The notes under the pieces: model-generated
What the model saw: the letters and a program-made list of their open reading frames with translations, nothing else
Database searches by the model: none
What the model was told of the DNA's origin: nothing
NCBI GenBank assembly: GCA_905235085.1
Contig: CAJOKD010000023.1
Location: 1-49,393 of the forward strand
DNA: 49,393 nt
Source: an uncultured Bacteroidales bacterium
GTDB taxonomy: Bacteria; Bacteroidota; Bacteroidia; Bacteroidales; UBA932
Direction of reading: 5' to 3'
In this document: positions 34,590-44,132 of the stretch, in pieces
How positions within the stretch are numbered: the stretch's first letter is position 1
Layout: every line of letters begins with the position of its first letter
Position numbers and translations under genes: made by a program

Positions 34590-36167
34590 ATGAAGAAAAA
34601 CATCATCACGACCTGCATGATTGCCATTCTAGCAGTAATTCCGGCAGGACTGAATGCCCAAAGGATCCTGACACTGGATGAGTGCCGGGAGATGGCGATA
34701 AGCAGCAACAAGGCCCTGCAGCAGGCAGGCACCAAGGTTGAAATGGCCGGATACGACCGTAAGATCGCATTCGCCAACTATCTGCCAAACATCTCCGCCA
34801 CAGGAGCTTACATGTACAACCCCAATGACGTGTCACTCATCAGCGACGCAGCATCCGGGAGGCTGACAACAGCAGGTAGTACCCTGCACGGGATGGTCCA
34901 GCAGACAGAACAAGGCATGATGGCCGACATCACCGCCTACATGCAGCAGCTGGCAGCTGCCGCGATGCAGGGAGACGCATCCGCCGCAGCTCAGCTCGCC
35001 AAGTATCAGGGAATAATGCAGGATCCTCTGTTCCAGTCACTTCTGACTAAACTTTCAGCCACTGACTACTCCGCTACAATCAACGCGATAGGACAGGAAA
35101 TAGACGACGCCTTGCACCCGGACCTCCAGAACATATTCGCAGGTGCCGTCACCGTGCAGCAGCCATTGTTCACTGGCGGCAAGATCGTGGCGGCCAACAA
35201 GATTGCCAGATTGGCAGAAGAACTGTCAGAGACCCAGTACGACCAGCAGTACCAGCAAGTGGTTGTGGATGTCGAGGAAGCCTACTGGCAGATCGTGTCC
35301 ATCGCAAGCAAGGAAAAACTCTCGGAATCTTACGCGGAGCTGCTCCACAACATGCAGCACGATGTGGAACTGGCCGTGGAAGAAGGTGTGTCCACCGAAT
35401 CCGACGCCCTGCAGATCAGGGTCAAGGCCAACGAAGCGGATGTCCTCAAGACCAAGGCCGAGAATGGACTGACTCTGGCCAGGATGCTCCTTTGCAAGCA
35501 GATCGGACTCCCTCTCGATTCAGACATCAAACTGGCCGACGAAGAACTTGAATCGGTGCCGGTGCCCCAGATAGCTGCCGAAAAGAGCATGGAAGACATC
35601 TATGCCGACAGGCCGGAAATCAAGAGCCTGGACCTCGCCTCAAGGATATATGACGGGAAGGTGCAGGTCGCCAGGGCGGACATGATGCCGAAAGTGGCTG
35701 CGATGGGTGGATACATGATGTCCAACCCAAGCCTGAAGAACGGTTTCGAGAACAACTGGAACGGCTACTGGGGCGTGGGCGTCGTGGTGAACTTACCCAT
35801 ATTCCACGGCTTCGAAGCCCTCAACAAGACCAGGAAGGCCAAGGCCGAAGCCACTCTCTACAGGTCGCAGCTTGAGGATGCGAAAGACCTTGTCAACCTC
35901 CAGGTAACCCAGCTTCGCAAGCAAGAATTGGAGGCCTTGGAGAAACTCTCGACCGCAAGGAACAACCTCGAAAGCGCAGAGGAGAACCTCCGTACCGCCA
36001 CCATCGGCTACAATGAAGGAGTGATCAACGCCAACACCGCGCTTTCAGCCCACACAGGCTGGCTCCAGGCCCACTCGGAATACATCGATGCAGGAATAGA
36101 ACTCCAGATGCTCTCTTCAAAGCTCAACAAGGCGGAAGGCAACATCCACGGACAATCATACAGATAA
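34590..36167 (+). CDS. TolC-family outer-membrane efflux channel
   Basis: A 525-residue outer-membrane channel for a type I or tripartite exporter. It has a signal peptide (GLNAQ cleavage), then ILTLDECREMAISSNKALQQ, typical of the OEP (PF02321) family, long Ala/Gln-rich helices that form the periplasmic barrel, and two repeats with the second starting near residue 340 (DRPEIKSLDLASRIYDG). The internal 100-residue stretch rich in Gln and Ala (AADITAYMQQLAA-like) is longer than in TolC. It is the first gene of the efflux operon. Confidence 0.92.
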   Translation: MKKNIITTCMIAILAVIPAGLNAQRILTLDECREMAISSNKALQQAGTKVEMAGYDRKIAFANYLPNISATGAYMYNPNDVSLISDAASGRLTTAGSTLHGMVQQTEQGMMADITAYMQQLAAAAMQGDASAAAQLAKYQGIMQDPLFQSLLTKLSATDYSATINAIGQEIDDALHPDLQNIFAGAVTVQQPLFTGGKIVAANKIARLAEELSETQYDQQYQQVVVDVEEAYWQIVSIASKEKLSESYAELLHNMQHDVELAVEEGVSTESDALQIRVKANEADVLKTKAENGLTLARMLLCKQIGLPLDSDIKLADEELESVPVPQIAAEKSMEDIYADRPEIKSLDLASRIYDGKVQVARADMMPKVAAMGGYMMSNPSLKNGFENNWNGYWGVGVVVNLPIFHGFEALNKTRKAKAEATLYRSQLEDAKDLVNLQVTQLRKQELEALEKLSTARNNLESAEENLRTATIGYNEGVINANTALSAHTGWLQAHSEYIDAGIELQMLSSKLNKAEGNIHGQSYR

Positions 36168-36186
36168 TCATAAAAAACGCATAATC

Positions 36187-37176
36187 ATGGAAAAGGGAAA
36201 GAAAAACTACAACCTGGTCATAGGAATAGTTGCACTGATAGCAATCATCCTGGTCATCGCCATCATCGGATACTTCGTGTCCAAGCCAAAGCCGCTGGTA
36301 ATCCAGGGTGAAGCAGAAGCGAGCGAGTACCGCGTCTCCGGAAAGGTTCCCGGAAGGATCGAGGAGATGTTCGTGAAGGAAGGCCAGGAAGTCCACAAGG
36401 GCGACACCATCGCCTTCATCGACTCTCCTGAGGTCAGGGCTAAACTCACCCAGGCCAACGCAGCCAGGAGTGCAGCCGCAGCACAGAGCAGCAAGGCTAG
36501 GAACGGGGCGCGCAGCGAACAGATCCAGGGAGCCTACCAGCTCTGGCAGCAGGCCATAGTCCAGGAGGACGTGATGAAAAAGTCCCTGGACAGGGTGCAG
36601 AAGCTTTATGAGCAGAAGGTGGTTGCCGCCCAGAAATATGACGAGACCAAGGCCCAGTACGATGCAGCCGTAGCCCAGACGAAGGCAGCCAAGAGCCAGT
36701 ACGACATGGCCCTGAACGGAGCACGTTCCGAGGACAAAGCCGCGGCCCAGGCACTCGTTGCCCAGGCGAACGGAGCGGTCCAGGAGGTGGAATCCTATCT
36801 AGGAGAGCTGTACCTGACCTCCCCTGCAAACGGAATCATCTCTGCGACGTATCCAAAGGTCGGAGAACTCGTCGGCCAGGGTTCCCCGGTGGCAAGCGTC
36901 CTGGACCTCAACGACATCTGGTTCACCTTCAATGTGCGTGAGGACTATCTTCACGGCCTGAAGCAGGGCGACGGCATCACCGTCATCGTGCCTGCCCTGG
37001 AGGGAAAGGAAATCGCAGCCACCATAAGCTACATCGCAGTAAGGGAGTCCTATGCAACATGGAAGGCCACCAAGGAAACCGGGATGTACGATGCCAAGAC
37101 ATTCGAGGTCAGGGCGGTTCCTTCAGGGAACGCCGAAGGAATCCTGCCTGGGATGACGGTAATAATGAAACAATAA
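36187..37176 (+). CDS. HlyD-family periplasmic adaptor
   Basis: The 329-residue membrane-fusion protein links the inner-membrane exporter to TolC. One N-terminal membrane helix (about 10-31), a lipoyl-type half (YRVSGKVPGRIEEMFVKEGQ with KGDTIAFIDSP), a coiled-coil hairpin (KLYEQKVVAAQKYDETKAQY) and the second half (TSPANGIISATYPKVGELVG) are in the right order. It is 19 bases after the TolC gene and 16 before the first permease. Confidence 0.93.
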   Translation: MEKGKKNYNLVIGIVALIAIILVIAIIGYFVSKPKPLVIQGEAEASEYRVSGKVPGRIEEMFVKEGQEVHKGDTIAFIDSPEVRAKLTQANAARSAAAAQSSKARNGARSEQIQGAYQLWQQAIVQEDVMKKSLDRVQKLYEQKVVAAQKYDETKAQYDAAVAQTKAAKSQYDMALNGARSEDKAAAQALVAQANGAVQEVESYLGELYLTSPANGIISATYPKVGELVGQGSPVASVLDLNDIWFTFNVREDYLHGLKQGDGITVIVPALEGKEIAATISYIAVRESYATWKATKETGMYDAKTFEVRAVPSGNAEGILPGMTVIMKQ

Positions 37177-37192
37177 AAGCAAGGATCCGGAA

Positions 37193-38362
37193 ATGAAAGA
37201 ATGGAAAAGGATAAGTGCGGTCGCACGCCGGGAACTCAGGATTATCAGGAACAGGCCCCTGTACCTGGTGGGTTCCATCGGCGTGATAACCTTCTGCACC
37301 ATATTCTTCCTCACATTCCTGAAAGGCGGACTGCCTCACGACATCCCGATAGGGCTGGTGGACGAGGACTACTCTACGACTTCCAGGAATTTCAGCCAGC
37401 AGCTTGACGCCACCCAGCTCGGGAAGGTAGTCCACTACGACTCCTTCGCCGAAGCCAGGGAGGACATGACGAGCGGGAAGATCTCGGCTGTCTGCGTCAT
37501 CCCGAAGGGGATGAACGATGACATCCAGGCTTTCCGCCAGCCGAAGATCTCATTCTACATCAACGGCTTGTACTTCGTAAGCGGAGCCCTGGCATGGAAG
37601 GACCTGCTCACCATGGTCAACCTTACCAACGGCGCCGTCCAGAGGCAGGTGTTCAGGGCGAAGGGATACAACGACGAGCAGATCATGGGAATGATCCGGC
37701 CGATCGACATCGACACGCACCAGATAGGCAACGTCACGACAAACTACAACTACTACCTGACCGGCACCCTGCTGCCTGCTATTCTGGAGATGATCATAAT
37801 CATCGTCCTGATCTACTCACTGGGCACCGAGCTCAAGTACGGGACTTCAAGGCACCTCTTGAATAAGGCAGGGAACTCGATCACTACGGCCCTCACTGGG
37901 AAACTGACGGTCTGGACATTGATATTCAGCGCAATAGGCTTAATACTCATACTGCTCTTGTACCACTGGATGCATTTCCCGATGGCAGGCAGCATATTCA
38001 ACATGTTCATTGCCATGTTCCTGCTGGTCCTCGCCAGCGAGGCGGTAGCCATATTCATACTTGAAATGATTCCTGTGCCGAGGCTCGCCCTTTCGATCGG
38101 GGCCCTGTACAGCGTGCTGGGCTTCTCCCTGTCGGGATTCACACTGCCGCTGGAAGCCATGCCTCCTTACATCCAAGGCCTGGCCGTCGCCTTCCCCATC
38201 AGGCACTACTATCTCTTACTCGTGCAGGAAGCCATCTTCGGAACCGGATTCGCCGGATGGTGGAAGGAAGTTGCTTGCCTGCTTCTCTTCCTGTTCGTCC
38301 CGCTCCTGGGATTGCGCAGGCTGAAGAATGCCTACATCAACCAGAATTACCCTAAAGATTGA
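37193..38362 (+). CDS. ABC-2 type exporter permease, subunit 1
   Basis: This 389-residue permease has one N-terminal helix, a large extracytoplasmic domain (about 45-220) and five or six C-terminal helices ending in a short charged tail, as in the YhhJ/YbhR ABC-2 (PF12698) group. LVDEDYSTTSRNF is the typical start of the soluble domain. No ATPase gene lies in the operon, so an ATPase from elsewhere must drive it. It is paired with a related permease 6 bases downstream. Confidence 0.88.
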   Translation: MKEWKRISAVARRELRIIRNRPLYLVGSIGVITFCTIFFLTFLKGGLPHDIPIGLVDEDYSTTSRNFSQQLDATQLGKVVHYDSFAEAREDMTSGKISAVCVIPKGMNDDIQAFRQPKISFYINGLYFVSGALAWKDLLTMVNLTNGAVQRQVFRAKGYNDEQIMGMIRPIDIDTHQIGNVTTNYNYYLTGTLLPAILEMIIIIVLIYSLGTELKYGTSRHLLNKAGNSITTALTGKLTVWTLIFSAIGLILILLLYHWMHFPMAGSIFNMFIAMFLLVLASEAVAIFILEMIPVPRLALSIGALYSVLGFSLSGFTLPLEAMPPYIQGLAVAFPIRHYYLLLVQEAIFGTGFAGWWKEVACLLLFLFVPLLGLRRLKNAYINQNYPKD

Positions 38363-38368
38363 TCCGCC

Positions 38369-39646
38369 ATGGCTGAAAGATATGCAAAAAGATGGATTAG
38401 GGACTGGTGGAACATCTTCTGCCACGAACTTAAACAGATATTCTCCGACGGAGGAGTACTGCTTATATTCTTTGTCGCAGGACTCGCCTATCCGCTGCTG
38501 TACAATGTGGTTTACCTGAACGGAATACTCGAAGAAACCCCCGTGGCCGTAGTGGATGACGCGGACTGCGCAGAGAGCCGGAGGTACATCAGGGAAGTCG
38601 ATGCTACGAGGGAGCTCAGCATAGCCGCCAAGTGCATGAACATGGACGAAGCCCGGAAGATGATGGAAGACCGCAAGGTCAACGCTATCATCTATTTTCC
38701 AAGGGATTTCGGAGACAGGCTTGCAAGGATGGAGACTGCCAAACTGTCGCTCTACTGCGACATGAGCAGTTTCATGTACTACAAGAATGCCATGATCGGG
38801 ACCAACTTCGTGATGCTCCATGAAATCGGCCAGATACAGGTGGAGAGATATTCCCTTGCCGGAATGACCGCGCAGGAAGTGTCCCAGACCGTGAAGCCGA
38901 TAGGCTATGACGACAACAATCCTTTCAACAGGGCCTCGAACTACAGCTTCTTCCTGATTTCGGCCATCCTGATGATCATCATCCAGCAGACTCTGTTCTA
39001 CGGAATGTCCTTGCTGGTGGGGACCCAGAGAGAAAAGAATCACAGCTTCGCTTCGCTGCCCGACCAGCTGAGCGGGAATGGTGTCGGACGTGTGGTGCTG
39101 GGAAGGGGCGGAGCCTACTGGCTGCCGTACCTCGGCATCGGAATGTACATAGCATTCATAGTCCCGGCTATATTCGGAATCCCACAGAGAGGCAGCTTCG
39201 GGGAGATTCTCGCCTTGCTGCTGTTCTTCATCACTGACTGCGTGTTCTTCTCGATGACCTGGAGCACGGTGATAACCAGAAGGGAATCGGTATTCCTCCT
39301 GTTCCTTGCCATTTCTCCGATCTGCCTGTTCCTGACCGGCTGTTCATGGCCCACGGTTGCCTTCCCGAAGTTCTGGAAATTGTTCTCATATCTCTTCCCT
39401 TCCACTTTCGGTGTGCAGGGGTATATCAACCTCAGCACTGCAGGAGGCGACATCAATGCCGCCGCAATGCAGATGAAAGCCCTGGTCATGCAGACCATCG
39501 TCTATTTCTTCACTTCCTGCATCTGCATCTATGTGGAGAACTGGGTCATCCACCACAAGGAGCAGATCCAGGAGAGGAGGGAACTGATTGCAAAAAAAGC
39601 TGGCATCGACCGCGAGGAGGATGCCAGGATAATAGCTGGAGAATAA
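38369..39646 (+). CDS. ABC-2 type exporter permease, subunit 2
   Basis: A 425-residue paralogue of the preceding permease with the same layout: N-terminal helix, extracytoplasmic domain with VVDDADCAESRRYIREV, then about six helices (residues 200-390) and a basic tail. The two likely form a heterodimer. As in many Bacteroidota AraC-TolC-HlyD-permease operons, no nucleotide-binding domain is encoded. It ends 3 bases from the convergent aldolase/dehydrogenase gene. Confidence 0.88.
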   Translation: MAERYAKRWIRDWWNIFCHELKQIFSDGGVLLIFFVAGLAYPLLYNVVYLNGILEETPVAVVDDADCAESRRYIREVDATRELSIAAKCMNMDEARKMMEDRKVNAIIYFPRDFGDRLARMETAKLSLYCDMSSFMYYKNAMIGTNFVMLHEIGQIQVERYSLAGMTAQEVSQTVKPIGYDDNNPFNRASNYSFFLISAILMIIIQQTLFYGMSLLVGTQREKNHSFASLPDQLSGNGVGRVVLGRGGAYWLPYLGIGMYIAFIVPAIFGIPQRGSFGEILALLLFFITDCVFFSMTWSTVITRRESVFLLFLAISPICLFLTGCSWPTVAFPKFWKLFSYLFPSTFGVQGYINLSTAGGDINAAAMQMKALVMQTIVYFFTSCICIYVENWVIHHKEQIQERRELIAKKAGIDREEDARIIAGE

Positions 39647-39649
39647 GTC

Positions 39650-41617
39650 TTATGCAAGCATTATCTGCCCTCCGGTGACCGGAATGGCCTGGCCGGTCTC
39701 TCCGGTCTGGTCCATGGCGTACATGATGGCTTTGCAGACATCCACCGGATTGCAGCCTTTGCGCATAGGAACCTTCGAAAGATAGAAGTCCTTTACATCC
39801 TGGACCGTCTTGGCTCCCGGAGCCTTTCCGGCCTTGAGGTACTGGATGAACAGACCCTTCTCAGGATCACTCCACAGCGGGCCGTCATAATAGTTGCCAG
39901 GGCAGATCGAGTTGACCTTGATCCGGAATGGAGCGAGTTCGAGGGCGAAGGACTGGGTCAGTCCGATTCCTCCGAACTTGCTGCCCGCATAGGCGAAGTT
40001 GGCCTTGCTGCCTGCGAGCCCGCTCTTTGAGTTGACCTGCACGATGTCGGCGAAATACTCCGGATCACGGGCCGTCTGGACCTTCATCACATGGCTTGCG
40101 ATCTTCGCGCAGTAGAAATACGCCTTGTAGTTGATGTCCGTGACGAAACTGAAGTTCTCAGGAGTCATGGCCTCGAGGTCTCCCGCACGGACTACACCCG
40201 CATTGGACACGAAAGCGTCTAGGGCTCCGAAGTTGAGTACGGTCTCCCTCACAAGGTTGTTCAGGCTGTCAAGATCGGCAACGTTAGTCTTCACGAATAT
40301 GGCCTTGTTGGCCTTCGCAATGGCATTGAAGCCTTCCACCGTCTTCATTCCGGTGACCTCGTTAAGGTCGGCCACCACTATGTTGGCTCCTTCCTTGAGG
40401 AGTTCGCGGGCGATCCCTTCGCCGAAGCCCTGGGCTGCACCTGTCACTATGATGGTCTTGCCCTCAACCCTTCCCCTGGAAGCGGAAGAGGCTACCTTGC
40501 GGCGGTAGTTCTCCACCTCCCAGTTGTCGATGAAAGCGATCTGACGCTTGGTCATAGGATGCTCACCGCCGAAGTTTCCGGCATAGGCGGCGACCTTCAT
40601 GGCATCCATGAACACATCGGTGATGATGCCGGCGTTCTTCGAATCGTCGCCAACAGCAACCAGACCCATTCCCTTGACCAGCAGCACCTTCGGAGTGAAG
40701 CCATGCTTGAGGACATAGGCCTCGATCTTCTTCTCAGCCTGGTTCAAGAGGTCTTCCTCGCCCTTAGGGTCGATGTAGATGTATTCGCTCTTGCAATAGA
40801 CGATCTCATCCGGATTGAAAGGAGACATGACCTTCTTGACGGCTTCCTTGCTTGAAAGGAAAGACTCCACCAGGGTGTTGTTGGTGACCCTCAGGGTCTT
40901 CAGTCCCCTGCCCGAGCGGCTCAGGATGGTCCTGATGGCCGGTATCGTCTCGCTCACGCAGTCGCAAACAGGAGCCTCTTCCGAAACAATACTTTCGACG
41001 TCCGTCGCCACCTTGCCGAGCTTTGCCATTATCCCGTCGTAGATGCTTACTATCTCTTCGGTAGTATCGGCACCGACGAATATACCGTGGTTCTGGAGGA
41101 ATATTACCTTAGGTTCGCAGCCCTTCTCCTTACGGTAAGCCTTGATCTTGTCATATACCTTCTTGAAGAGGGTATATCCAGGGTCGGTGTAAGCCACGTA
41201 GATCGCCTCCGGGAACAATTCCGCACAGAGGGTCTCAGCCTTGGCAGAACACATCAGGCCGTTGACGAGGGTAGGATGGAGATGTACGACATACGCTGCT
41301 TCCATACAGTTGTGGAGGGATGTTTCCACGGACGGGCGCCTGTCCTTCGTCAGGCAGGCATTGGCCAGGTCGTTCTTGACCTGTGCTTCGCGCTCCGCCA
41401 CGTCGGAACTGTATTTCTTTTCTCCCATCGGGTTGAGAAGGCTCCTGTCAAGCACTGCGAAGCCGTCCTCGGTGATGGTGGCAAGGGCGTGGCCGCTGGC
41501 CTTAACCCAAAGCTTGTCAGCATTCTTGAATGAGGTGTTTCCGCCTCCGGCGATCACATACCGGCCGTCCTGGCCATACTTCCTAGAAACCGCCACAAGA
41601 TCTTCGATCTCTTTCAT
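39650..41617 (-). CDS. Class II aldolase / short-chain dehydrogenase fusion
   Basis: The 655-residue protein joins an N-terminal class II aldolase domain (VIAGGGNTSFKNADKLW, metal-binding VVHLHPTLVNGLM, FLQNHGIFVGADT) to a C-terminal SDR dehydrogenase (IVTGAAQGFGEGIARELL, YAGSKFGGIGLTQSFALELA with the catalytic Tyr and Lys). This is the arrangement of RhaD-like rhamnulose-1-phosphate aldolase/lactaldehyde dehydrogenase fusions, but some members act on other sugar phosphates, so the substrate is open. It follows the PHP gene by 6 bases in the rpsP unit. Confidence 0.85.
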   Translation of the reverse strand: MKEIEDLVAVSRKYGQDGRYVIAGGGNTSFKNADKLWVKASGHALATITEDGFAVLDRSLLNPMGEKKYSSDVAEREAQVKNDLANACLTKDRRPSVETSLHNCMEAAYVVHLHPTLVNGLMCSAKAETLCAELFPEAIYVAYTDPGYTLFKKVYDKIKAYRKEKGCEPKVIFLQNHGIFVGADTTEEIVSIYDGIMAKLGKVATDVESIVSEEAPVCDCVSETIPAIRTILSRSGRGLKTLRVTNNTLVESFLSSKEAVKKVMSPFNPDEIVYCKSEYIYIDPKGEEDLLNQAEKKIEAYVLKHGFTPKVLLVKGMGLVAVGDDSKNAGIITDVFMDAMKVAAYAGNFGGEHPMTKRQIAFIDNWEVENYRRKVASSASRGRVEGKTIIVTGAAQGFGEGIARELLKEGANIVVADLNEVTGMKTVEGFNAIAKANKAIFVKTNVADLDSLNNLVRETVLNFGALDAFVSNAGVVRAGDLEAMTPENFSFVTDINYKAYFYCAKIASHVMKVQTARDPEYFADIVQVNSKSGLAGSKANFAYAGSKFGGIGLTQSFALELAPFRIKVNSICPGNYYDGPLWSDPEKGLFIQYLKAGKAPGAKTVQDVKDFYLSKVPMRKGCNPVDVCKAIMYAMDQTGETGQAIPVTGGQIMLA

Positions 41618-41623
41618 ATCATC

Positions 41624-42727
41624 CTACTTATTAAGAGTTTCCCTGATTATCAAGTCGCCTTCCTCAACAGATTCCAAGCCTGCCTGATGGGCGATTACGG
41701 CACAGGCACCACGGTAATTGGTACGCAACAGCTTCTCGCTGAGTTCTTCCGCATCCCTGGTACGGAGCCTGATCGGTTCCATAGCAGGAGTGTTGTGCTC
41801 CGAGCCGAAGGTCACGATGAAGCCCTCGTCCTGGAGATAGTCCGAATATTCCTCAAGCACCTTGGTGGTGTTCCTGGTGGTAATGAATTCCACGGAACAG
41901 AAGCCGCGCTCGCGCAGGGTGTCCGCCGCTTTCTGGAGGTCTCCCTCGAAGTCCGTGAACTCGCCCTTAGCATTGTCGGCGAGGAACGGATAGGTAGGTA
42001 TTCCTCCCGCTGCCTTGATGATGTCGCAGACGACCTCCATCGGCAGGAATGCTTTCGGATCCTCCGGAACGAATGCGGCTCCTCCGGCCTTCAGCAGCCT
42101 GCTGCGGATTTCATTCTCCACTGCAGCCTTGTTTTCAGGGTCGGACTTCAAAGGAGCACCGAATATGGTTTCATAGATTCCGCGCCTGGCATCTTCGCCC
42201 GGGAAAGCCTTATCTACGGCCAGCCTGAGCGCCTTTGCAAGATGCCTCTCACGGACAGAGCCACGTGTCAGTTCCCTGGTCACTTGCGCGAAGTCGATCC
42301 TGATTCCGGACTTTACGCCATCCAGATGGTCGTTCAGCTTGGCGCACATCTTCTCGACCTGGAGGTTGGACTCCTTCCTGACATCTTCCAGCAGCCTGGC
42401 TTCCTTTCCGGAGAGGATGACAGGATAAGCCAAACCCTTGCCGCTCAAATAGGTACGTCCCGGATTGTTCGGGTCGTTGACCCTCAGGCCGGCAGCCTGG
42501 TCCTCGCTGTTCAGGGATATGAACTCGATGTTGAACATCGGGCAGAGATCCCTTTCCGCACATCCGTCATTCCACTCCTTGTACCCGTCGAGGCTGTAGA
42601 AGTCATTTATTCCAACCACGCCTACTCCTTCAGCAGCTGCCATATCCAGAGCCTGTGCGACATCGTCGAAGGCGCTGAAAGAATATGGGGTGTGAAGATG
42701 GGCGTTAACGTCCGTTATCTTTTCCAT
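41624..42727 (-). CDS. PHP-domain protein
   Basis: The 367-residue product starts with a PHP signature (DVNAHLHTPYSFSAF) and has VGINDFYSL and FGSEHNTPAME further on, the usual metal-ligand positions. It is longer than histidinol phosphatases and has an inserted helical stretch around residues 110-220. The aldolase fusion is next in the operon, so it may act on the same sugar-phosphate pathway. I cannot name its substrate. Confidence 0.75.
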   Translation of the reverse strand: MEKITDVNAHLHTPYSFSAFDDVAQALDMAAAEGVGVVGINDFYSLDGYKEWNDGCAERDLCPMFNIEFISLNSEDQAAGLRVNDPNNPGRTYLSGKGLAYPVILSGKEARLLEDVRKESNLQVEKMCAKLNDHLDGVKSGIRIDFAQVTRELTRGSVRERHLAKALRLAVDKAFPGEDARRGIYETIFGAPLKSDPENKAAVENEIRSRLLKAGGAAFVPEDPKAFLPMEVVCDIIKAAGGIPTYPFLADNAKGEFTDFEGDLQKAADTLRERGFCSVEFITTRNTTKVLEEYSDYLQDEGFIVTFGSEHNTPAMEPIRLRTRDAEELSEKLLRTNYRGACAVIAHQAGLESVEEGDLIIRETLNK

Positions 42728-42739
42728 AATCTATGATGT

Positions 42740-43264
42740 TTATAACAATCCTTCCGGAATGATCATCGAAATCTTACGTTCCTCTTCGTCAATGGAGAGG
42801 ATCAAGTCTTCGTGAAGAGGGACCATCGCCTGACCGGTACCGGAATCTACATACAGGCAAGGATTGCCCGGGATGTCTTCGTAACCGGTTATGGAACCGA
42901 CCTCCGAGCCATCCTCATCAAGAAGCGTCCAGCCCACAAGGTCTTCCACCGTGAGGGAATCATCTCCGTCTTCATAATCAAGGATGGAACTGCGAGGTGC
43001 CAGCACCGGGCGGCCGGCTATCTCTTCAGCATCCTGCAATGTCTTGACACCGGAGAGTTTCATCAAGGCTCTCGAAGTACCTCTCCGATTGAAAGATTCG
43101 ATAAAAAAGGGAACCGGCAGTCCATCTAATTCGATGAACACCGGTTCCTTGAGGTTCAAGTCCTCCGGACTGATCTCGCGGAAGCCCACAAGGACTTCGC
43201 CTTCGGTACCGTTGGACTTCAGTACCCGGGCAATCTGCAGAAAATCTGAAGAAGCCCCGGACAT
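42740..43264 (-). CDS. rimM: Ribosome maturation factor RimM
   Basis: It helps assemble the 30S head around ribosomal protein S19. The 174-residue protein has the N-terminal RimM barrel (IARVLKSNGTEGEVLVGF) and the PRC-barrel half (SLTVEDLVGWTLLDEDG, GYEDIPGNPCLYVDS, MVPLHEDLILSID). The long in-frame start at 43411 reads antisense through the S16 tail and is rejected for the ATG at 43264. It follows rpsP after 4 bases. Confidence 0.93.
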   Translation of the reverse strand: MSGASSDFLQIARVLKSNGTEGEVLVGFREISPEDLNLKEPVFIELDGLPVPFFIESFNRRGTSRALMKLSGVKTLQDAEEIAGRPVLAPRSSILDYEDGDDSLTVEDLVGWTLLDEDGSEVGSITGYEDIPGNPCLYVDSGTGQAMVPLHEDLILSIDEEERKISMIIPEGLL

Positions 43265-43268
43265 CTGT

Positions 43269-43829
43269 TTAAGCCTCTGCTGGTGCTTCCGGAGCGGCCT
43301 CTTCGGCAACTTCCTCGGCAGCCTTTGCCGCAGCAGCTTCCTCAGCGGCCTTGCGCTCGGCAGCTGCAAGTTCCTCGGCCTTCTTGGCGATGGCCTCGGC
43401 CCTGTCGGCATTTACCTTCTTTTCAGCAGCGAGGGCGACTTTCTTTGCCTCCTTGGCGTCCTTTACGAGACCTTCCTTCTTGGCTTCGATCTTAGCATCC
43501 CTCTGAGCCTTCCAAGCATTCCATTTCTGATCGGCCTGCTCCTGTGTGAGGGCTCCCTTAGCGACACCGCCGTCAAGATGGTTCCTGAGGAGGACACCTT
43601 CGTAGGAAAGGATCCTGCGGGTGACGAGGGTAGGCTGTGCACCGACCTTGAGCCAAGCGAGAGCCCTCTCTGAATCGAGGACGATCGTTGCAGGGTTGGT
43701 GTTAGGGTTGTAAGAGCCGATCTGCTCGATGAAACGACCGTCGCGAGGTGCGCGAGAGTCAGCCACAACAATGTGGAAGAATGCAAAATTCTTCTTTCCG
43801 TGGCGCTGAAGTCTGATTTTAACAGCCAT
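43269..43829 (-). CDS. rpsP: 30S ribosomal protein S16 with long C-terminal tail
   Basis: S16 is an early-binding 30S protein. The 186-residue product has the S16 core ([55 protein letters not shown]) in the first 90 residues. About 95 more follow, the last 65 built mostly of Ala, Glu and Lys, a charged helical tail common in Bacteroidota S16. Typical S16 is 80-90 residues. It has a promoter box at 43891-43898, and rimM, PHP and the aldolase follow. Confidence 0.95.
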   Translation of the reverse strand: MAVKIRLQRHGKKNFAFFHIVVADSRAPRDGRFIEQIGSYNPNTNPATIVLDSERALAWLKVGAQPTLVTRRILSYEGVLLRNHLDGGVAKGALTQEQADQKWNAWKAQRDAKIEAKKEGLVKDAKEAKKVALAAEKKVNADRAEAIAKKAEELAAAERKAAEEAAAAKAAEEVAEEAAPEAPAEA

Positions 43830-43868
43830 TGTGAATCTGTTTTTTAATTAACTAATATTAACCTTTTT

Positions 43869-43887
43869 GCTTTCATCCCGTGAAAGC
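43869..43887 (-). promoter_or_regulatory. Small hairpin in the rpsP leader
   Basis: On the - strand GCTTTCA, loop CGGGA, TGAAAGC gives a 7-pair stem at the start of the predicted rpsP leader, followed by AAAAAGG. It could be a mRNA stabiliser or a site for feedback control, which the sequence cannot settle. Confidence 0.45.
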
Positions 43888-43890
43888 GCA

Positions 43891-43898
43891 CAAAGATA
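43891..43898 (-). promoter_or_regulatory. -7 promoter box for rpsP-rimM
   Basis: The - strand reads TATCTTTG, an exact TAnnTTTG. It predicts a leader of about 60 bases. No good TTTG is seen at -33. Confidence 0.55.
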
Positions 43899-43925
43899 CG
43901 AATAATAATTTATCCGCGAAAAAAT

Positions 43926-43956
43926 TTTGGTATTTCCGGAATAATATCTATTTTTG
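43926..43956 (+). promoter_or_regulatory. Perfect-consensus promoter of tRNA-Leu
   Basis: TTTG at 43926-43929, a 19-base gap and TATTTTTG at 43949-43956 match the Bacteroidota consensus. The tRNA starts about 24 bases after the predicted start site. Confidence 0.75.
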
Positions 43957-43982
43957 TAATCCCGTTCGGCGGGAACATACCT

Positions 43983-44065
43983 GCGGTAGTGGTGAAATGG
44001 TATACACGCTACTTTGAGGGGGTAGTGGGCGCTAGCCCGTGTGAGTTCGACTCTCACCTACCGCA
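43983..44065 (+). tRNA. tRNA-Leu(GAG)
   Basis: An 83-base class II tRNA. The acceptor stem is GCGGTAG with CTACCGC and discriminator A. A D arm, an anticodon stem (CTACT/GGTAG) with loop TTGAGGG and anticodon GAG, a long variable arm (GGGC/GCCC) and a T arm (GTGAG TTCGACT CTCAC) are all in place. CCA is not encoded. It reads CUC and CUU codons. Confidence 0.95.
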
Positions 44066-44066
44066 C

Positions 44067-44104
44067 AAGAGACATCTTCGAAAGAGGGTGTCTCTTTTGT
44101 TTGC
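44067..44104 (+). terminator. Terminator of tRNA-Leu
   Basis: AAGAGACATCTTC, a GAAA tetraloop and GAGGGTGTCTCTT make a stem of about 13 pairs, followed by TTTGTTT. The T-tract doubles as the -33 element of the next promoter. Confidence 0.88.
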
Positions 44105-44130
44105 ATATAACGAAAATTTGATTACATTTG
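44100..44130 (+). promoter_or_regulatory. Perfect-consensus promoter of the structured RNA
   Basis: TTTG at 44100-44103, a 19-base gap and TACATTTG at 44123-44130 match the consensus exactly. The start would be at about 44133, three bases before the first helix arm of the RNA described next. Confidence 0.8.
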
Positions 44131-44132
44131 CA

